Origin: CAVVZJ01 sp963752755
Lineage (GTDB): Bacteria; Planctomycetota; Planctomycetia; Isosphaerales; Isosphaeraceae
DNA length: 64,000 nt
Assembly (NCBI GenBank): GCA_963752755.1
Contig: CAVVZJ010000003.1
Span: 186,001-250,000 of the forward strand
Direction: 5' to 3'
The translations under genes and the position numbers were made by a program. The notes under the pieces were generated by a model. The model had not been told where the DNA came from. It searched no databases and saw only the letters and a program-made list of their open reading frames with translations. This document shows, one piece after another, positions 51,916 through 62,700 of the stretch; position 1 is the stretch's first letter; each line of letters starts with the position of its first letter.

Positions 51916-54900
51916 TCAATTGCCGGCCGCCAACCCGACCCCGGCTCCTGCCGCGGGCTGGGGCGGCGGCTTCTTCTTCGGATTGATCTGGTACTTCTTC
52001 TTGCAAACCTCGATCTCGTCCACCTCGAAGGTGAACTCAACGTCCTCGATGGCGGGACTCATCTGGTAGGCGTAGCGGACGAATCGCCCGGGTAAGATGT
52101 AGGGATACGGGTCGTTCAACTGTCGGACCAGGTTGAACGGCTCGACCATCACATAGATCAGGACCGGCCCCGTGATCCGGTCGAGTGAGGATCGCTGGAC
52201 ATCGAGGTAGACCACGCCGCGATCAAAGGCGGGATTAACCTTGATGTCCTGGATCTCCTTCGGCTCAATTTTCTGGAAGGCCACGTTCAGATCCTCGGAC
52301 AGCTTCCGCCCCTGCGGATCGCCCTCGGTGACGCGGACCGACATGGTCCGGGGCTTGTCGAGTTCCAGGTCGTCGGGCAGCACTTCGCCAACGATCGTCT
52401 CGTCGACCTGGTGGGGCGGGAGGGTCAACACGGCGACCTTGGGTTCTTCGTCGGGCACGTCGTCGAAGCCATAGGTGACATAGAGCATGAGCGGTTGTTC
52501 ACTCTCGCTGCTGAGACGGATCTTGTAAACCAAGGAATTGACCGGGTGCAAGTAGCCCTCGTTGGGGTGCTTCTCGAACTGATCGACCCAGGTGACCTTC
52601 CGGCCGCCGATCCGAGCGGTGGTCGTGCGTTCGCGAATCGAGACGTCCACCAGGTTGACATCATCCAGTTTTTTCAGGGCGAGCCGGGGGGTGAAGGCTC
52701 GGCCGCGGAAGAAGGCGACCGGCTGGGGTGAGCTCCGTTCGAAGGCGAAGGCAACCGGTTCGGGAGCGTTGACGGGCAGGAGGGAGCCGGGCGCGGCATT
52801 GCCCGGGACCCGCTTGAGCATTGGGGGCGCGGAGTCGCCGGACCCGTGACCGTCGAAGGCCACGGCCTCACCCTCCGGGAGCTTGCCCGCCGGCTTGAAA
52901 CGGACCTGGCGCTCATCTGCGACGATCTCGACATCGATGGAGGCCGATGCATACGCCTGTTGCAGCGCGTCCACCTCCCAGTATCCCTCGCCGGGCTTCA
53001 GGCGGATCGACGTTCTCTGCAAACCACCGCGGCCGGAGGTGAGCACCTGGCGAGCCTGGCGGAGGGCGAAGTCCTCGCAGAGCCGACGCGCGTGCCAGAT
53101 GGTCAGGTCTCGGCGGTCGAGGTTCTCGGTGAGTTGGACGGGATCGGAGTCCGCTGGCAATTGCTGGAGGGCCAGCAGCGGCATCACCCTCGCAGCGCGG
53201 CCGGCGGCGCGGACCTGAACCGCGTTGGGTCCGTCGGGGTCGATCCGGAGCGGTAGCCCGACGACCTCCTGCACCATCGCCTCACGAACCTGTCTCGCCT
53301 TGCCGGCGAAGAGGGCCAGCTTCTCCAGCGCCTCGTCGTTGCGGTCGCCCGTGGCGGCTAGCTCCGCCGCATCGATCCAGGGCGTCAAGCTCTCCGTGTC
53401 CTGGCCGGCGATCGTCAGCAGAGCGATCTCGACCCGCGCCAGATCGACCGCCTTGGCCCAAAACGCCCGGTCGCGGGCCGGTGGCTCGTTCGTGTCGTCG
53501 GGCACGTCGCTCAGCGTCAGCGAGGGTGAAAGTTCCCCACTGGCGAGTCGGTCAAGCAGTGCCATGCGGTCCTTGACGGCGATGCCCGGCAGTCGGAGAA
53601 TCGCATCCAGTTCCTGCCAGTCGCCCGACTCGATCAGAGCACGGGCCGCATCGCGAGCCGAGTTGGCCAGCAGATTGACGCGGGATTGAAGGTCGAGAGT
53701 CAAGGCGATCAGATCGTCCTTGACCTGATCGCGATTGGCGTCAGTTGGGACGGGGGAATGGGCGAGATTAGCGATCGCGATGGTCCGGGTGAGGATCTCC
53801 TCGAAGGGGGAGCGAGCCGTGGAGCCAGCGGTGATCGCCGAACGGCGGCAGGCCAGCCAGTCGCCGTAGTAGGGGAGTTCATCTTCCAGGCGCTCGACGA
53901 GGTCGAGAGCCTCGATGCGGGCGTGGCCCAGGTCACGCGCCTGTTCATAGAGCTTCCTCGCTTCATCGAGCAGCCTGGTACAGGGCGGTTCCGTGTCGAA
54001 GGCGCTGGCGTTGGTGGCGAAGAGGCGGTCCTCGGCCTGGCGACGTAGCGTATCGGCTTGATCGACCAGCGGGCGGACCCAGGCCACCGCGCGATCGTCG
54101 AGGCCGGCGGCTTGCTCGGCGATCGTGCGAACCTTGATGGCCTCCTCGATCAACCGGAGCCGCGCCGGGCGGACCGACTCCGACTCGCCGCCACGGGCAA
54201 CGAACTCGGCATAACGGGCCAGGAGCAGGTTCTCGACATAAGGCGTTGCTGCAACCGTCGCGATGATGGGCGTCGCCGCGGGCGCGGCCATCGTGGGACC
54301 GGACTTGGGTGCGGTGTCGGGATTGGAGACGGGGTCCTGGTTGGGTTTCGGGTTGCGGGTCGGCCGGTTTCGCGACCTTGGGCTCGGCCTTGGCCGGGGG
54401 CTCGGAGAGCTTGGCAGGCGGAACGGTAGGCGACCGGTCGAGTGGGGCGGCGAAGTCGGTTGGGTCGGTGGGTGGATCGGCGACCTCGTCAAGACGCCTG
54501 GCCAGAGCGAGCGACCAGGGATTCTCCAGCGTCAGGCCGTTGCGGTCGGCCTCGATCTGGCCGCGGATCTGGGCGACCTCTTCCAGGTCTCCGGATGGCC
54601 GCGGAGAACGCGCCGGAGCGGGCCAGGCTCTCGGCATGGATCAGGCCAACCTGGTAACGCCGCCAGTCGAGCGGGGCGTGACGATAGGGCCGTGGGTCCG
54701 ACTCGGCAAGCCGCGAGCGGGCGTTCCATTCGTCCTCCAGCCTGGCACGCAGGTTCTTCTGGGCCTTCTCGTCTGGGGCGGGGGACTCGGTCCTTCCACG
54801 AGGTGGCGGCAGGCGGAGTCGAAGTCCGGGGTCACCCAGCAGGATCGGCGTCTGGACCGCCCCGCCGCGGTACTCGGCCACCCAGCGGGCGACCCTTGGC

Positions 54901-55667
54901 CGGACGTGGGCGAGGATTTCGCCAGCGGTAATGAGCCCGTAGCCGCGGGCGGTCTCGTCGAGGACCTCGGCCAGGTAGTGGGCGAAGACCGATCCGCTCC
55001 GGCCCTCGGCGACCCAGCTCCGTTGCCCCGGAGCGCAGGCCAGAAGCACGCTGAGCTGGCTGCCGGGGTCCTTGAGCAGGTCCCGGGGATCGAAGCCGTA
55101 GAGGCCCAGCTCGCGGTCGCTATCGACCTGACCGGCGTCGAGCACCAGCAGGATCGGACCGAGACGGGACTGCTCCTTGAGATATCCGATCACCTCTTCG
55201 AGCGGGACCTGGGAGAGACCCCCATCCAGCGCATCGCCAGTGGCGAAGAGTCGTGACCACCTGGTCGCTCCTTCGGTCCAGGTGCCGCCGACAGCCGAGA
55301 GATAGACCAGGACCGGCCGGCCATCGCGACGCGCCAGGAAGTCTCCCAACTCGCTACGAATCCGGGAGAGGCCCGACCCCGTGGCCGTCGCCGTGGCCTG
55401 CGAGCGACCGAGAAGGCGGAGATCCTCGACCTGCGACGTGACCGGCAAGGGCACCGACCGGGGCAATCTCAGCAACACGGCCGCCACCGGCCCCGAATAG
55501 CTCGGGGGAGCGAGCAGACGGACCACGATCAGCCAGAGGCACAAGGTCGCGCAGACGACGCCCGCCGTGGCGGTGAGGATCAGTCGCGACTGTTCGGGCT
55601 TCCCAAGCGATCCGAAGCGGCCCGCCAGCGGGCTCGACGGACCGGGCAAGGTCGAGGCCTTCGCCAT
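51916..55667 (-). CDS. Large membrane-anchored pseudo-caspase protein with helical and Ig-like regions (two frameshifts)
   Basis: ATG 55667 has AGGAG eight bases upstream. After a membrane segment (LILTATAGVVCATLCLWLIVV) comes a caspase-like domain: RPVLVYLSAVGGTW, ILLVLDAGQVDSDRELGLYG and VLLACAPGQRSWVAEGRSGS. The strand that normally ends DAC reads LDAGQV, so the catalytic cysteine is glycine, and no histidine follows YLSA. Frames change near 54600 and 54350. The rest (about 900 residues) has alpha-helical stretches (RLRLIEEAIKVRTIAEQAA), then beta-rich parts (PVAFAFERSSPQPVAFFRGR; YVTYGFDDVPDEEPKVAVL). The C terminus is proline/lysine-rich. It faces the FHA gene and lies beside tssK. Confidence 0.65.
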
Positions 55668-56019
55668 CACCGGAACTCCTGGCATTCGGATCGAGTCCGG
55701 TCGGCCCGGTGACCGATCCATGCGGAGGACCGCTCCTCGGCCCATACCGTCATCACGAATCGGGCCTTTTCCCCGGGCTGGACTCATGATTCATGCGAGT
55801 CGATACCCTTCCCTCATCTTACTGTGAGACCGGGATAAAGTCGCATGAAAGATTCTCAAGATTGTCTGAAATTTCCGTTTGGCCAAGGGCTTTCGGGCGG
55901 CGACCTGTCTGGCTATGCTGCATTCCAGGAGGTTTTGCAGGCCCGCGAGGGCCATGGCTTCCCGTAATGGGGCGAACGGCCGAAGGCCGCCTGAAACGAC
56001 GGGCCGGGGGACGGGCGGA
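55668..56019. other. Divergent regulatory region between pseudo-caspase and tssK genes
   Basis: These 352 bases separate two oppositely oriented genes of the T6SS-like locus. The AT-richer part near 55830-55880 may contain promoters, but I could not assign clear hexamers. No gene or repeat is evident. Confidence 0.4.
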
Positions 56020-57417
56020 ATGACGAGTCGGCAGGTCCATTGGTACGAGGGGATGTTCCTCAATCCCCACCATTTCCAGGTGGCCGAACGGCACGCCCGA
56101 GCCCTTGCGAAGCTCTCGGAGGACTGGTTCCACCCGTTCGACTGGGGCCTCCGTGCCATCGACCTCGATCGCGACGCCATCCCGAATTACATGTTTGCCG
56201 TGCGTTCGTGCGAGGCCCGCTTCAAGGACGGCACGAAACTCTCGATCCCCGAAGACGCCGCCGCCGATCCGATCGAGCTGCGCGACGCCCTGAACCGCCC
56301 CGAGGGCCAGGTCACGGTCTTCCTCGCTGTCCCCTCACTCCAGCCGGGCCGCGGCCAAGTCGAGGAGCACCCGACCGCCGACGGACCCCGCTACTCGATC
56401 GAGACGATCGAGGTCGCCGACGAGAACACCGGCGGCGATGAACAGCCGATCCAGCTCCGCCGGACCCGCTGCCGCTTGCTGCTCTCGACCCAGGACCACA
56501 CCGGTTACGAGGTCCTGCCTCTGGCCCGGATCGAGCGCTCGGCGCAACTGGAGGCTCCGCCGCAGCTCGATCTCTCCTATGTCCCGCCACTTCTGGCCAC
56601 CAGCGCCTGGCCGCCGCTCTGGCGGTCGATCCAGTCGCTCCTGCACCAGATCGGGGCCCGGATCGAGCAGATGGCGGCGCAGGCCGTAGGACGAAGCATC
56701 TCGTTCGAGAGCCAGGTCCCCGGAGACGCCGAGCGGATGCTCAAGCTCTGGGTGCTCAACGGCGCCTTCTCATACCTCGAATCGATCGCCTACATCCGCG
56801 GCCTGCCTCCCCTGACCATCTACCAGGAGCTTTGCCGGATCGTCGGCCAGCTCGCCATCTTCCGTGAGGAGCGAAGGCCGCCGAACCTGGCGCAGTACAA
56901 CCACGAAAGCCTCGGCGAGTGCTTCCAGACGGTCATCCAGTACATCCAGCTCGGCCTCGAGACGATCGGCCCGTCCGCCTTCGAGAAGCGCTACTTCGAG
57001 CGCGCCGGCGAGCGGCTTCAGGTCAGCCTGGAACCGGCCTGGCTCGACAACAACCGCTCGCTCTTCCTCGGCGTCGAGACCGAACTGACCGACCAGGAGT
57101 GCCAGGCCTTGCTCGATTCGCTTGACATGAAGGTGGGCAGCGGCGCGCAGGTCGAAGCCTACTTCCGCCAGCGCGTCAAGGGGCTGAAGCTCAACCCCGT
57201 GACCCGGCCGCCCCGCGCCTTGCCGGCGGCGGTGGGGGTCGTCTATTTCCAGGTCGAGCGCGACCAGGTCTTCTGGCGCGACGTGGTCGATACCCAGACG
57301 ATGGCCTTGCGGCTGAACCTGACGCATGCGAGCTTCCGGGGCGACCGCACCCTCGCCGTCGCGCTCCAGGGCCGGCAGCGGGAGGCTCACCTCCAGTTCG
57401 CTCTCTTCGTCATCTGA
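56020..57417 (+). CDS. tssK: Type VI secretion baseplate protein TssK
   Basis: From MTSRQVHWYEGMFLNPHHFQ the 465 residues show the defining TssK start (GMFLxPxHFQ). WFHPFDWGLRAIDLDRDAI, YSIETIEVADENTG, PLARIERS and the C-terminal ALPAAVGVVYFQVERDQVFW follow. TssK links the T6SS baseplate to the membrane complex as a trimer. Length is standard. The tssL gene follows in ten bases, an arrangement typical of T6SS clusters. An in-frame extension to 55879 is not conserved. Confidence 0.92.
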   Translation: MTSRQVHWYEGMFLNPHHFQVAERHARALAKLSEDWFHPFDWGLRAIDLDRDAIPNYMFAVRSCEARFKDGTKLSIPEDAAADPIELRDALNRPEGQVTVFLAVPSLQPGRGQVEEHPTADGPRYSIETIEVADENTGGDEQPIQLRRTRCRLLLSTQDHTGYEVLPLARIERSAQLEAPPQLDLSYVPPLLATSAWPPLWRSIQSLLHQIGARIEQMAAQAVGRSISFESQVPGDAERMLKLWVLNGAFSYLESIAYIRGLPPLTIYQELCRIVGQLAIFREERRPPNLAQYNHESLGECFQTVIQYIQLGLETIGPSAFEKRYFERAGERLQVSLEPAWLDNNRSLFLGVETELTDQECQALLDSLDMKVGSGAQVEAYFRQRVKGLKLNPVTRPPRALPAAVGVVYFQVERDQVFWRDVVDTQTMALRLNLTHASFRGDRTLAVALQGRQREAHLQFALFVI

Positions 57418-57427
57418 GCGCGACCCG

Positions 57428-58058
57428 ATGAATGACGCCTTCGCCCAGATCGTGGACCCGATCTTCCGCTCCATTCTGGAGCTTCGGCGCGCGGCCGAGC
57501 AGGGCGAGCACCCGCCGCTCGAAGCGGTCAAGGCGGATCTGCTCGGCCTGTTCGCCGAGGCCGACCAGAAGGCCGGCACCGCCCGTGATACCGCCGCCAA
57601 CTTCGCCTTGACCCGCTATGCCCTGGTCTACTGGGCCGACGATGTCCTGATCAACTCCCCCTGGTCGCACGCCGACGAGTGGCGCAACCATATTCTGGAA
57701 TGGGAATATTTCCGCGAGAACGTCGGCGGCGAGAAGTTTTACGAGAAGGCCGCCGAGGCTGAACGACTCGCCGACACCGATCCTCTGGAGGTCTTCTTCC
57801 TCTGCGTGGCCCTGGGGTTCCAGGGGAAGCTCGCCTTCAGCCCGCCGGAGCTTCGGCGCTGGATCGAGCGGACTTACGCCCGCCTGGCCGGCAGCAGCCA
57901 GCACCCGGACCGCTTCCTGCCAGACGACCGCGGCGCACGACCTCAGCGAGTTGGGGCCGTTACCCGGCCCGGCCCGACTCCTGGCCGCCAGCGTCCTCGT
58001 CTCCATCACGGCGCTGGGCACGCTCGGCGGCTTTCTGCTCGCGATGCACTGGTTCTAA
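57428..58058 (+). CDS. tssL: Type VI secretion protein TssL (DotU family; one frameshift)
   Basis: The start MNDAFAQIVDPIFRSILELR is followed by DTAANFALTRYALVYWADDV, NHILEWEYFRENVGGEKFYE and EVFFLCVALGFQGKLAF, all typical of the DotU cytoplasmic domain. Near 57927 the frame changes. The other frame carries a C-terminal membrane anchor (LLAASVLVSITALGTLGGFL) and stops at 58058. Without this shift the protein would lose its anchor, so an indel is the simplest reading. TssL joins TssM in the inner-membrane complex. It lies ten bases after tssK. Confidence 0.85.
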
Positions 58059-58124
58059 CCGATCGTTGAGCGAATTCTCGGTGATTACGCATTCTCGCTT
58101 CTCAAGAAGACACCCGAGGCAGGC

Positions 58125-59567
58125 ATGGGCGGTCTGAGCGTGCAGATCTGGCAGTGGGGGGCGGCCATTGGGGCGGCCGTGCTGATGTTCGTCGGCACCT
58201 TGCTGGCGCCGGCCGCCTTGAAGAAGCGGCTGGCGAAGCATCGCTGGCTGTTCCTCATGCTGGGTGTCGTGGTGCTCGGGGTCGTCTTCCTCTTCGTCTT
58301 GCCGAAGCGTGACCCGCCGGCGAAGTTCCCCGCCTCGGCTCTGCCGGAGTTGTTCCGGCGGGGTTACTGGATCTGGATGTTCGCCTTCTTGATGGGCACG
58401 CTCGGCTCGGCCGTAGCCGTCTTCGTGCAGTTCCGCCAGGCCGGCGGAGCCAGCGGCATCGAGGCCGAGGATGGCGGCTTCCCCGTTCTGGATGCGGCCT
58501 GGGACGAGATCCGCGTCCGGCTCGATCAGGCGAAGATCGACGCCGCTGCCCAGCGCTATTACCTGATCCTGGCCCCCGGCGAGGAAGACGCGAGCGCCCT
58601 GGTCGAATCGTCCGGCGTGCAGGTCTTCGCCCAGGGGCCAACCGGTTCGGCGCCGATCCATGCGTACGCGACCTCGGATGGCGTCCTCCTGAGCTGCGCC
58701 GGCGCCTGTCACCTCGGGGCCATCAGTGATCCGCTGGCCGGCGTCCGGCTCGAATCCCTGGCCCGTCGCCTGCTGGCCTTGCAGCCCGATTGCTCGGTCG
58801 TGCGCGGGGTGATCGTGTTGCTGCCGATGCCCTGGTGCGCGCGTCCCGAGTCGGTCCGCGAGGCGGCGGCCATCCGCGAGGACCTCCTGGTATTGCACCG
58901 CATCCTCGGCGTGCAGTGTCCGGTCTTCGCCGTCTTCGGCGGGATGCAAACGGTCCCCGGCTTCGACCAGTTCGCCGCCCGGCTGGCCGCGCAGGTCTCG
59001 CCGCAGATGCTCGACCAGCGGGTCGGCTTCGCGGTGCCGGCCACGCATGAGTTCAGCGGCGACCTGATCCAGCGCGGCCTGGTCTGGCAGTCGGGCTGGC
59101 TCCGCGTCTGGACCTTGAACCTCCTGGCGGGTGATCCGACCGACCACCGCGGCAACGCCGGACTTTACACGCTTGATGCCGAGTTCCGCCGCTACCGCCG
59201 ACGGCTCCGCGCGATCCTCGAGTCGGCCTTTTCCACCCACAAGGAGGCCGAGCCGGTTCTCTTTCGCGGCTGCTACTTCGTGGCCGACGGTGCCGACCGT
59301 CGCGAGCGTGCCTTTGCGCCTGGTCTCTTCCGCGGCAGCCGGAGCCGGATCATCGCCGACCACGTCGTCGCCGACTGGACCGACGAGGCGACCCGAGCCG
59401 ACCACCGTTACAACCTGGCCGCGTTGGGCGTCGGCCTGGTCGGCGGCCTGCCTTGCCTGGCGGTCTGGCTGTTCATCGCCGCCCGCCTCCCCTGGCTTGG
59501 CTGGGGCGGCCTGGTCGGCCTCCTGGTTCTCTGGACCCTCGGCCTTTTCTGGATGCTCCGGCGCTGA
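58125..59567 (+). CDS. Short TssM/IcmF-like membrane protein
   Basis: The 480 residues have three N-terminal membrane segments (IWQWGAAIGAAVLMFVGTLL, WLFLMLGVVVLGVVFLFVL, WMFAFLMGTLGSAVAVFV). A soluble middle part and paired C-terminal segments (ALGVGLVGGLPCLAVWLFI, LVGLLVLWTLGLFWML) follow. The middle part resembles the IcmF ATPase-like region: CPVFAVFGGMQTVPGFDQFA where IcmF has its TKxDxxxGF strand, and RGCYFVADGADRRERAF. The expected P-loop position reads LAPGEEDASALVESSG, without GKT. Canonical TssM is above 1,000 residues, so this is a truncated-type partner for TssL. The family match is moderate. Confidence 0.6.
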   Translation: MGGLSVQIWQWGAAIGAAVLMFVGTLLAPAALKKRLAKHRWLFLMLGVVVLGVVFLFVLPKRDPPAKFPASALPELFRRGYWIWMFAFLMGTLGSAVAVFVQFRQAGGASGIEAEDGGFPVLDAAWDEIRVRLDQAKIDAAAQRYYLILAPGEEDASALVESSGVQVFAQGPTGSAPIHAYATSDGVLLSCAGACHLGAISDPLAGVRLESLARRLLALQPDCSVVRGVIVLLPMPWCARPESVREAAAIREDLLVLHRILGVQCPVFAVFGGMQTVPGFDQFAARLAAQVSPQMLDQRVGFAVPATHEFSGDLIQRGLVWQSGWLRVWTLNLLAGDPTDHRGNAGLYTLDAEFRRYRRRLRAILESAFSTHKEAEPVLFRGCYFVADGADRRERAFAPGLFRGSRSRIIADHVVADWTDEATRADHRYNLAALGVGLVGGLPCLAVWLFIAARLPWLGWGGLVGLLVLWTLGLFWMLRR

Positions 59568-59725
59568 GCCTGCCTGGATTGGCCCGCGCCGGGCTCGAGC
59601 ATCGGACTCGGATAGGCTGAGGATCGGGAAAGTCGCATCGGCCTCCTGGTGCGTCACTTTTTCGCGTCCCTTGCGGTTCGGCAGGGGCTGGCCGGCACGC
59701 TGGGCCAGTTCGGGAAGCCGCGTGT

Positions 59726-62700
59726 TCAGCTCGGAGAGGTGGCGATCGACGAACCGCCGAAGCTCGGCTGTGGTGATGACCTGGTCGTCGTTGCGATCGG
59801 CATTGGGCTCACCGCTCCGCCAGGTGGGTTCGGCCCTCGTGGCGCTTCCAGGCCCGGCGCTCCCAGGCCCCAGAGCAGGACGTAGGTGAGAAGGCCGTGC
59901 TTCAAGACCGGGTCTTCGCCCGCTGGCTCACCGAAGCGAGCTGCGAGGAAGTAGGCGCTGCGAGGCTTCCGAGAGCCGGTTTCGAGCGCCTTCCGCACCG
60001 CTTGCACGCCGCGATCATCCAGCACCGTCTCGGCCTGACAGGCGTCGACAATGATCAGGCGCTGAAGGGCGTCGATGTGGGGTAATTCGCGGTAGATCGC
60101 CACGAACGGCAGGTACGACTCGCGCGGGAACTCCGCTGGCTTCACCCCGCCCGCGATCCCGACGCCCCGCAAGCCGACGAATAAAGGCGCGTCGTCGGGG
60201 AATGGAAAGTCGTGCAGCAAGAGACTGAACCGCTCGCCCGCGGCACCCTCCAAGATGTCGGTGTGGCCGGCGAGGAAGACGACCACCGTATCTTCCGGCC
60301 GTCCCTTCGCCGCCTGGCGGACCCTGGTGAAGGCCTCCTCGACCGCCCGGCGGGTCACGTCGCGATCCGTCAAGACGACCAGCTCGCCGGGCTGGTTCTC
60401 GCTGGCCGTCCCGTTGATCGTCTGCTCATGAAGGAACGCGCCGAGAGTCTGCGCGTCGCGGTGCGCATACCGGAGTGCATAGCGGACATAATCGCTGACT
60501 CCGAGGGCGACCACGTGGGTCCGGCCGGGGCTGTCGAAGCCGAGGAACTTCAGCTCCACGTCGCCAGACCGCGCATCAACGCCCTCATTCTTGACCTGGC
60601 CCGCCATCGCATAGAAGCGGTTCGAGCCAGAGCGAAGCTGGACCTCGGCCTCCACGGTGCCCGTCTCTCGATCGACCGACTCGAAATCACCCTCGCCGGA
60701 CTTCACCGGCACACCGTTCTGATAGAGTCGCAGCGCGGAGAGGTCGAGGGCTTTCGGGTCGGCGAGCCTGATCCGGAGGCGGACCGTCCGCCGTTCGGTC
60801 TCGGGCTCCGCGGGCGGGTCGATGGCGATCGCCGGCGCCTCGGGCAATGCGACGGGGTCGGGGCGTTGGCCGGCGCGGAGGCCGTCGGTCAGGCCAAAGG
60901 TGTAGAGGGCCTCGGTGTACTGTTCCAGGGGACGGACCCGGCGATCGACGACGAACCGGACGACCTGCTCGCCTTGCTGGGAGCCATCGAAGTGTCCGTC
61001 GGGTGTGAACGCGACCCAATCCCCGTCGCCGCCGGACGCGTCGCTCGCGGCGACCAGGGTGCCGATCAAGGGACCGCCACCGTTCGGTTCGCCCTCGCCG
61101 AGCCTCCAGAGCCGGATGCTCGCGTCGTCGCTGCCGCTGGCGACGATTGGCCCGCCCGCCAGCGACACGAGGGCGTTGACCTGCTCGTCGTGGTGGGCAC
61201 GGTTGCCGGGTAGCACGATGCGGGACTCGCGCGGGGCGGCTCCGGACGGAAGCTCCCAGGCACGGATTCGGCGATCGTCGCCCGCGACCACGGCGAACCG
61301 GCCGTCGCGGGCGAATGTCACCGCATGCGCCCGACCGCTCAGTTCGCCCAGGCGGGTCGGGACGGGACGGAACCTCCTTTGATCCTCGCTGTCGGACCAG
61401 GTCCAGAGGAAGATTGCTGCCGGTCCGCCCGCGACGCTGTACGTCACGAGGAGCCGAGGAGCCCCGGTCGGGTCGAGCTGCGCCGCCGTCGCGGCCCGGA
61501 ACGGTGGATCGCCAGCGCGGGTCGGCAGTCGCACGACCAAGGGACGGTCTTTGGCCCCATCCTCACCGATCCGCCAGAGACGCAAGGCGCCGTCGTCGCA
61601 GGCGGTCACGAGACGGGAAGAATCCCCGACGGTCGCGAATCCGAGGTCGTTGATCGACCCGGCATGCCCGGCGAGCACCTCGGGCGCGCCGCCGGTTGCC
61701 GGCCAGAGACAGAGCCGCTCGTCCCGTCCCCCCTTTGGCGCCGCGGCGATCCAGCGTCCATCAGGCGAGACGGCCACGCGGTCGAATTCGAGGAAAGAAC
61801 GGCCGCCGTTCGCGGCCGGCGGACGGGCGAAGTTCCGGCTGTCAACGACCGTGCCCCGGTCACGATCGATCAGGACGACGTCGCCGCCCTCGTCGGCGTG
61901 TCGGACCATCGCGAGCCTCCGGCCGTCGGGCGGCAGGAAGGCGCCATCGGCCCAGTGGCCATCGAGCGAGTGCGGTCCGCGACCTTCTTTCAGGTCCCAC
62001 TGGCAGGCGCGGCCATCCTTGTCGATCAGCAGGAGGAACCGGGATGCGGGGTCCTCGCCCCAGGCGTCGAGCCGGGCCACCTGGCCGCGCGACGGCTCGA
62101 TCCGCGGTCGGGCGACGACCGCCGGCAGGTCGATCGTGCGCAGGCCGCCGTCGGCCTCGCCCAGAGCCAGCCGACGGCCATCGGCCGCGAACGCCAGGCA
62201 AACGACTGCCGGGGCAGCCGCGCCGGCGTCCGCCACCGGCAGGCGGGCGCGAGGAGGAGCCGGATCGGTCAGGTCCCAGAGATGGAGGGTGCCAAAAGCC
62301 GTGCAGGCGGCGAGCCATCGGCCGTCGGCCGAAAAGGCGGCCTGGCGGATCTCCTCGACGACGTCGGGCAGCATGACCGGAGCGTCGGCCCCCGGCCGGA
62401 CGAGCCAGAGGCTGTCACCGGCGCCGATCGCGAGCCGGCCGTCGGGGCCAGTCGACAAGGTATGGACGGGGCCGGAATCGAGCGACCAGCGGGCGATCGC
62501 GGGTCGTTCGGGCCGGGTCAGGTCACGGAGCAGGAGGCGGCCCTTCTCGTCGCCAGCCGCGAGCCGGCCGTCGGCGTCGAGGCTGAGCACCAATGCCGAT
62601 CCCCCCGGCCCCTCGACGGTCGCGATCGGTCCGGCCTTCCCGGTCGCGGCATGCAAGGCGATCTTGCCATCCGAGAGGGCGACAGCCAGGGGGGTCGCCA

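Noticed and set aside
57960..59657. Open frame antisense to the TssM-like gene
   Set aside because: It is mostly a shadow. Only its first residues continue the C-terminal part of the caspase-WD40 protein.
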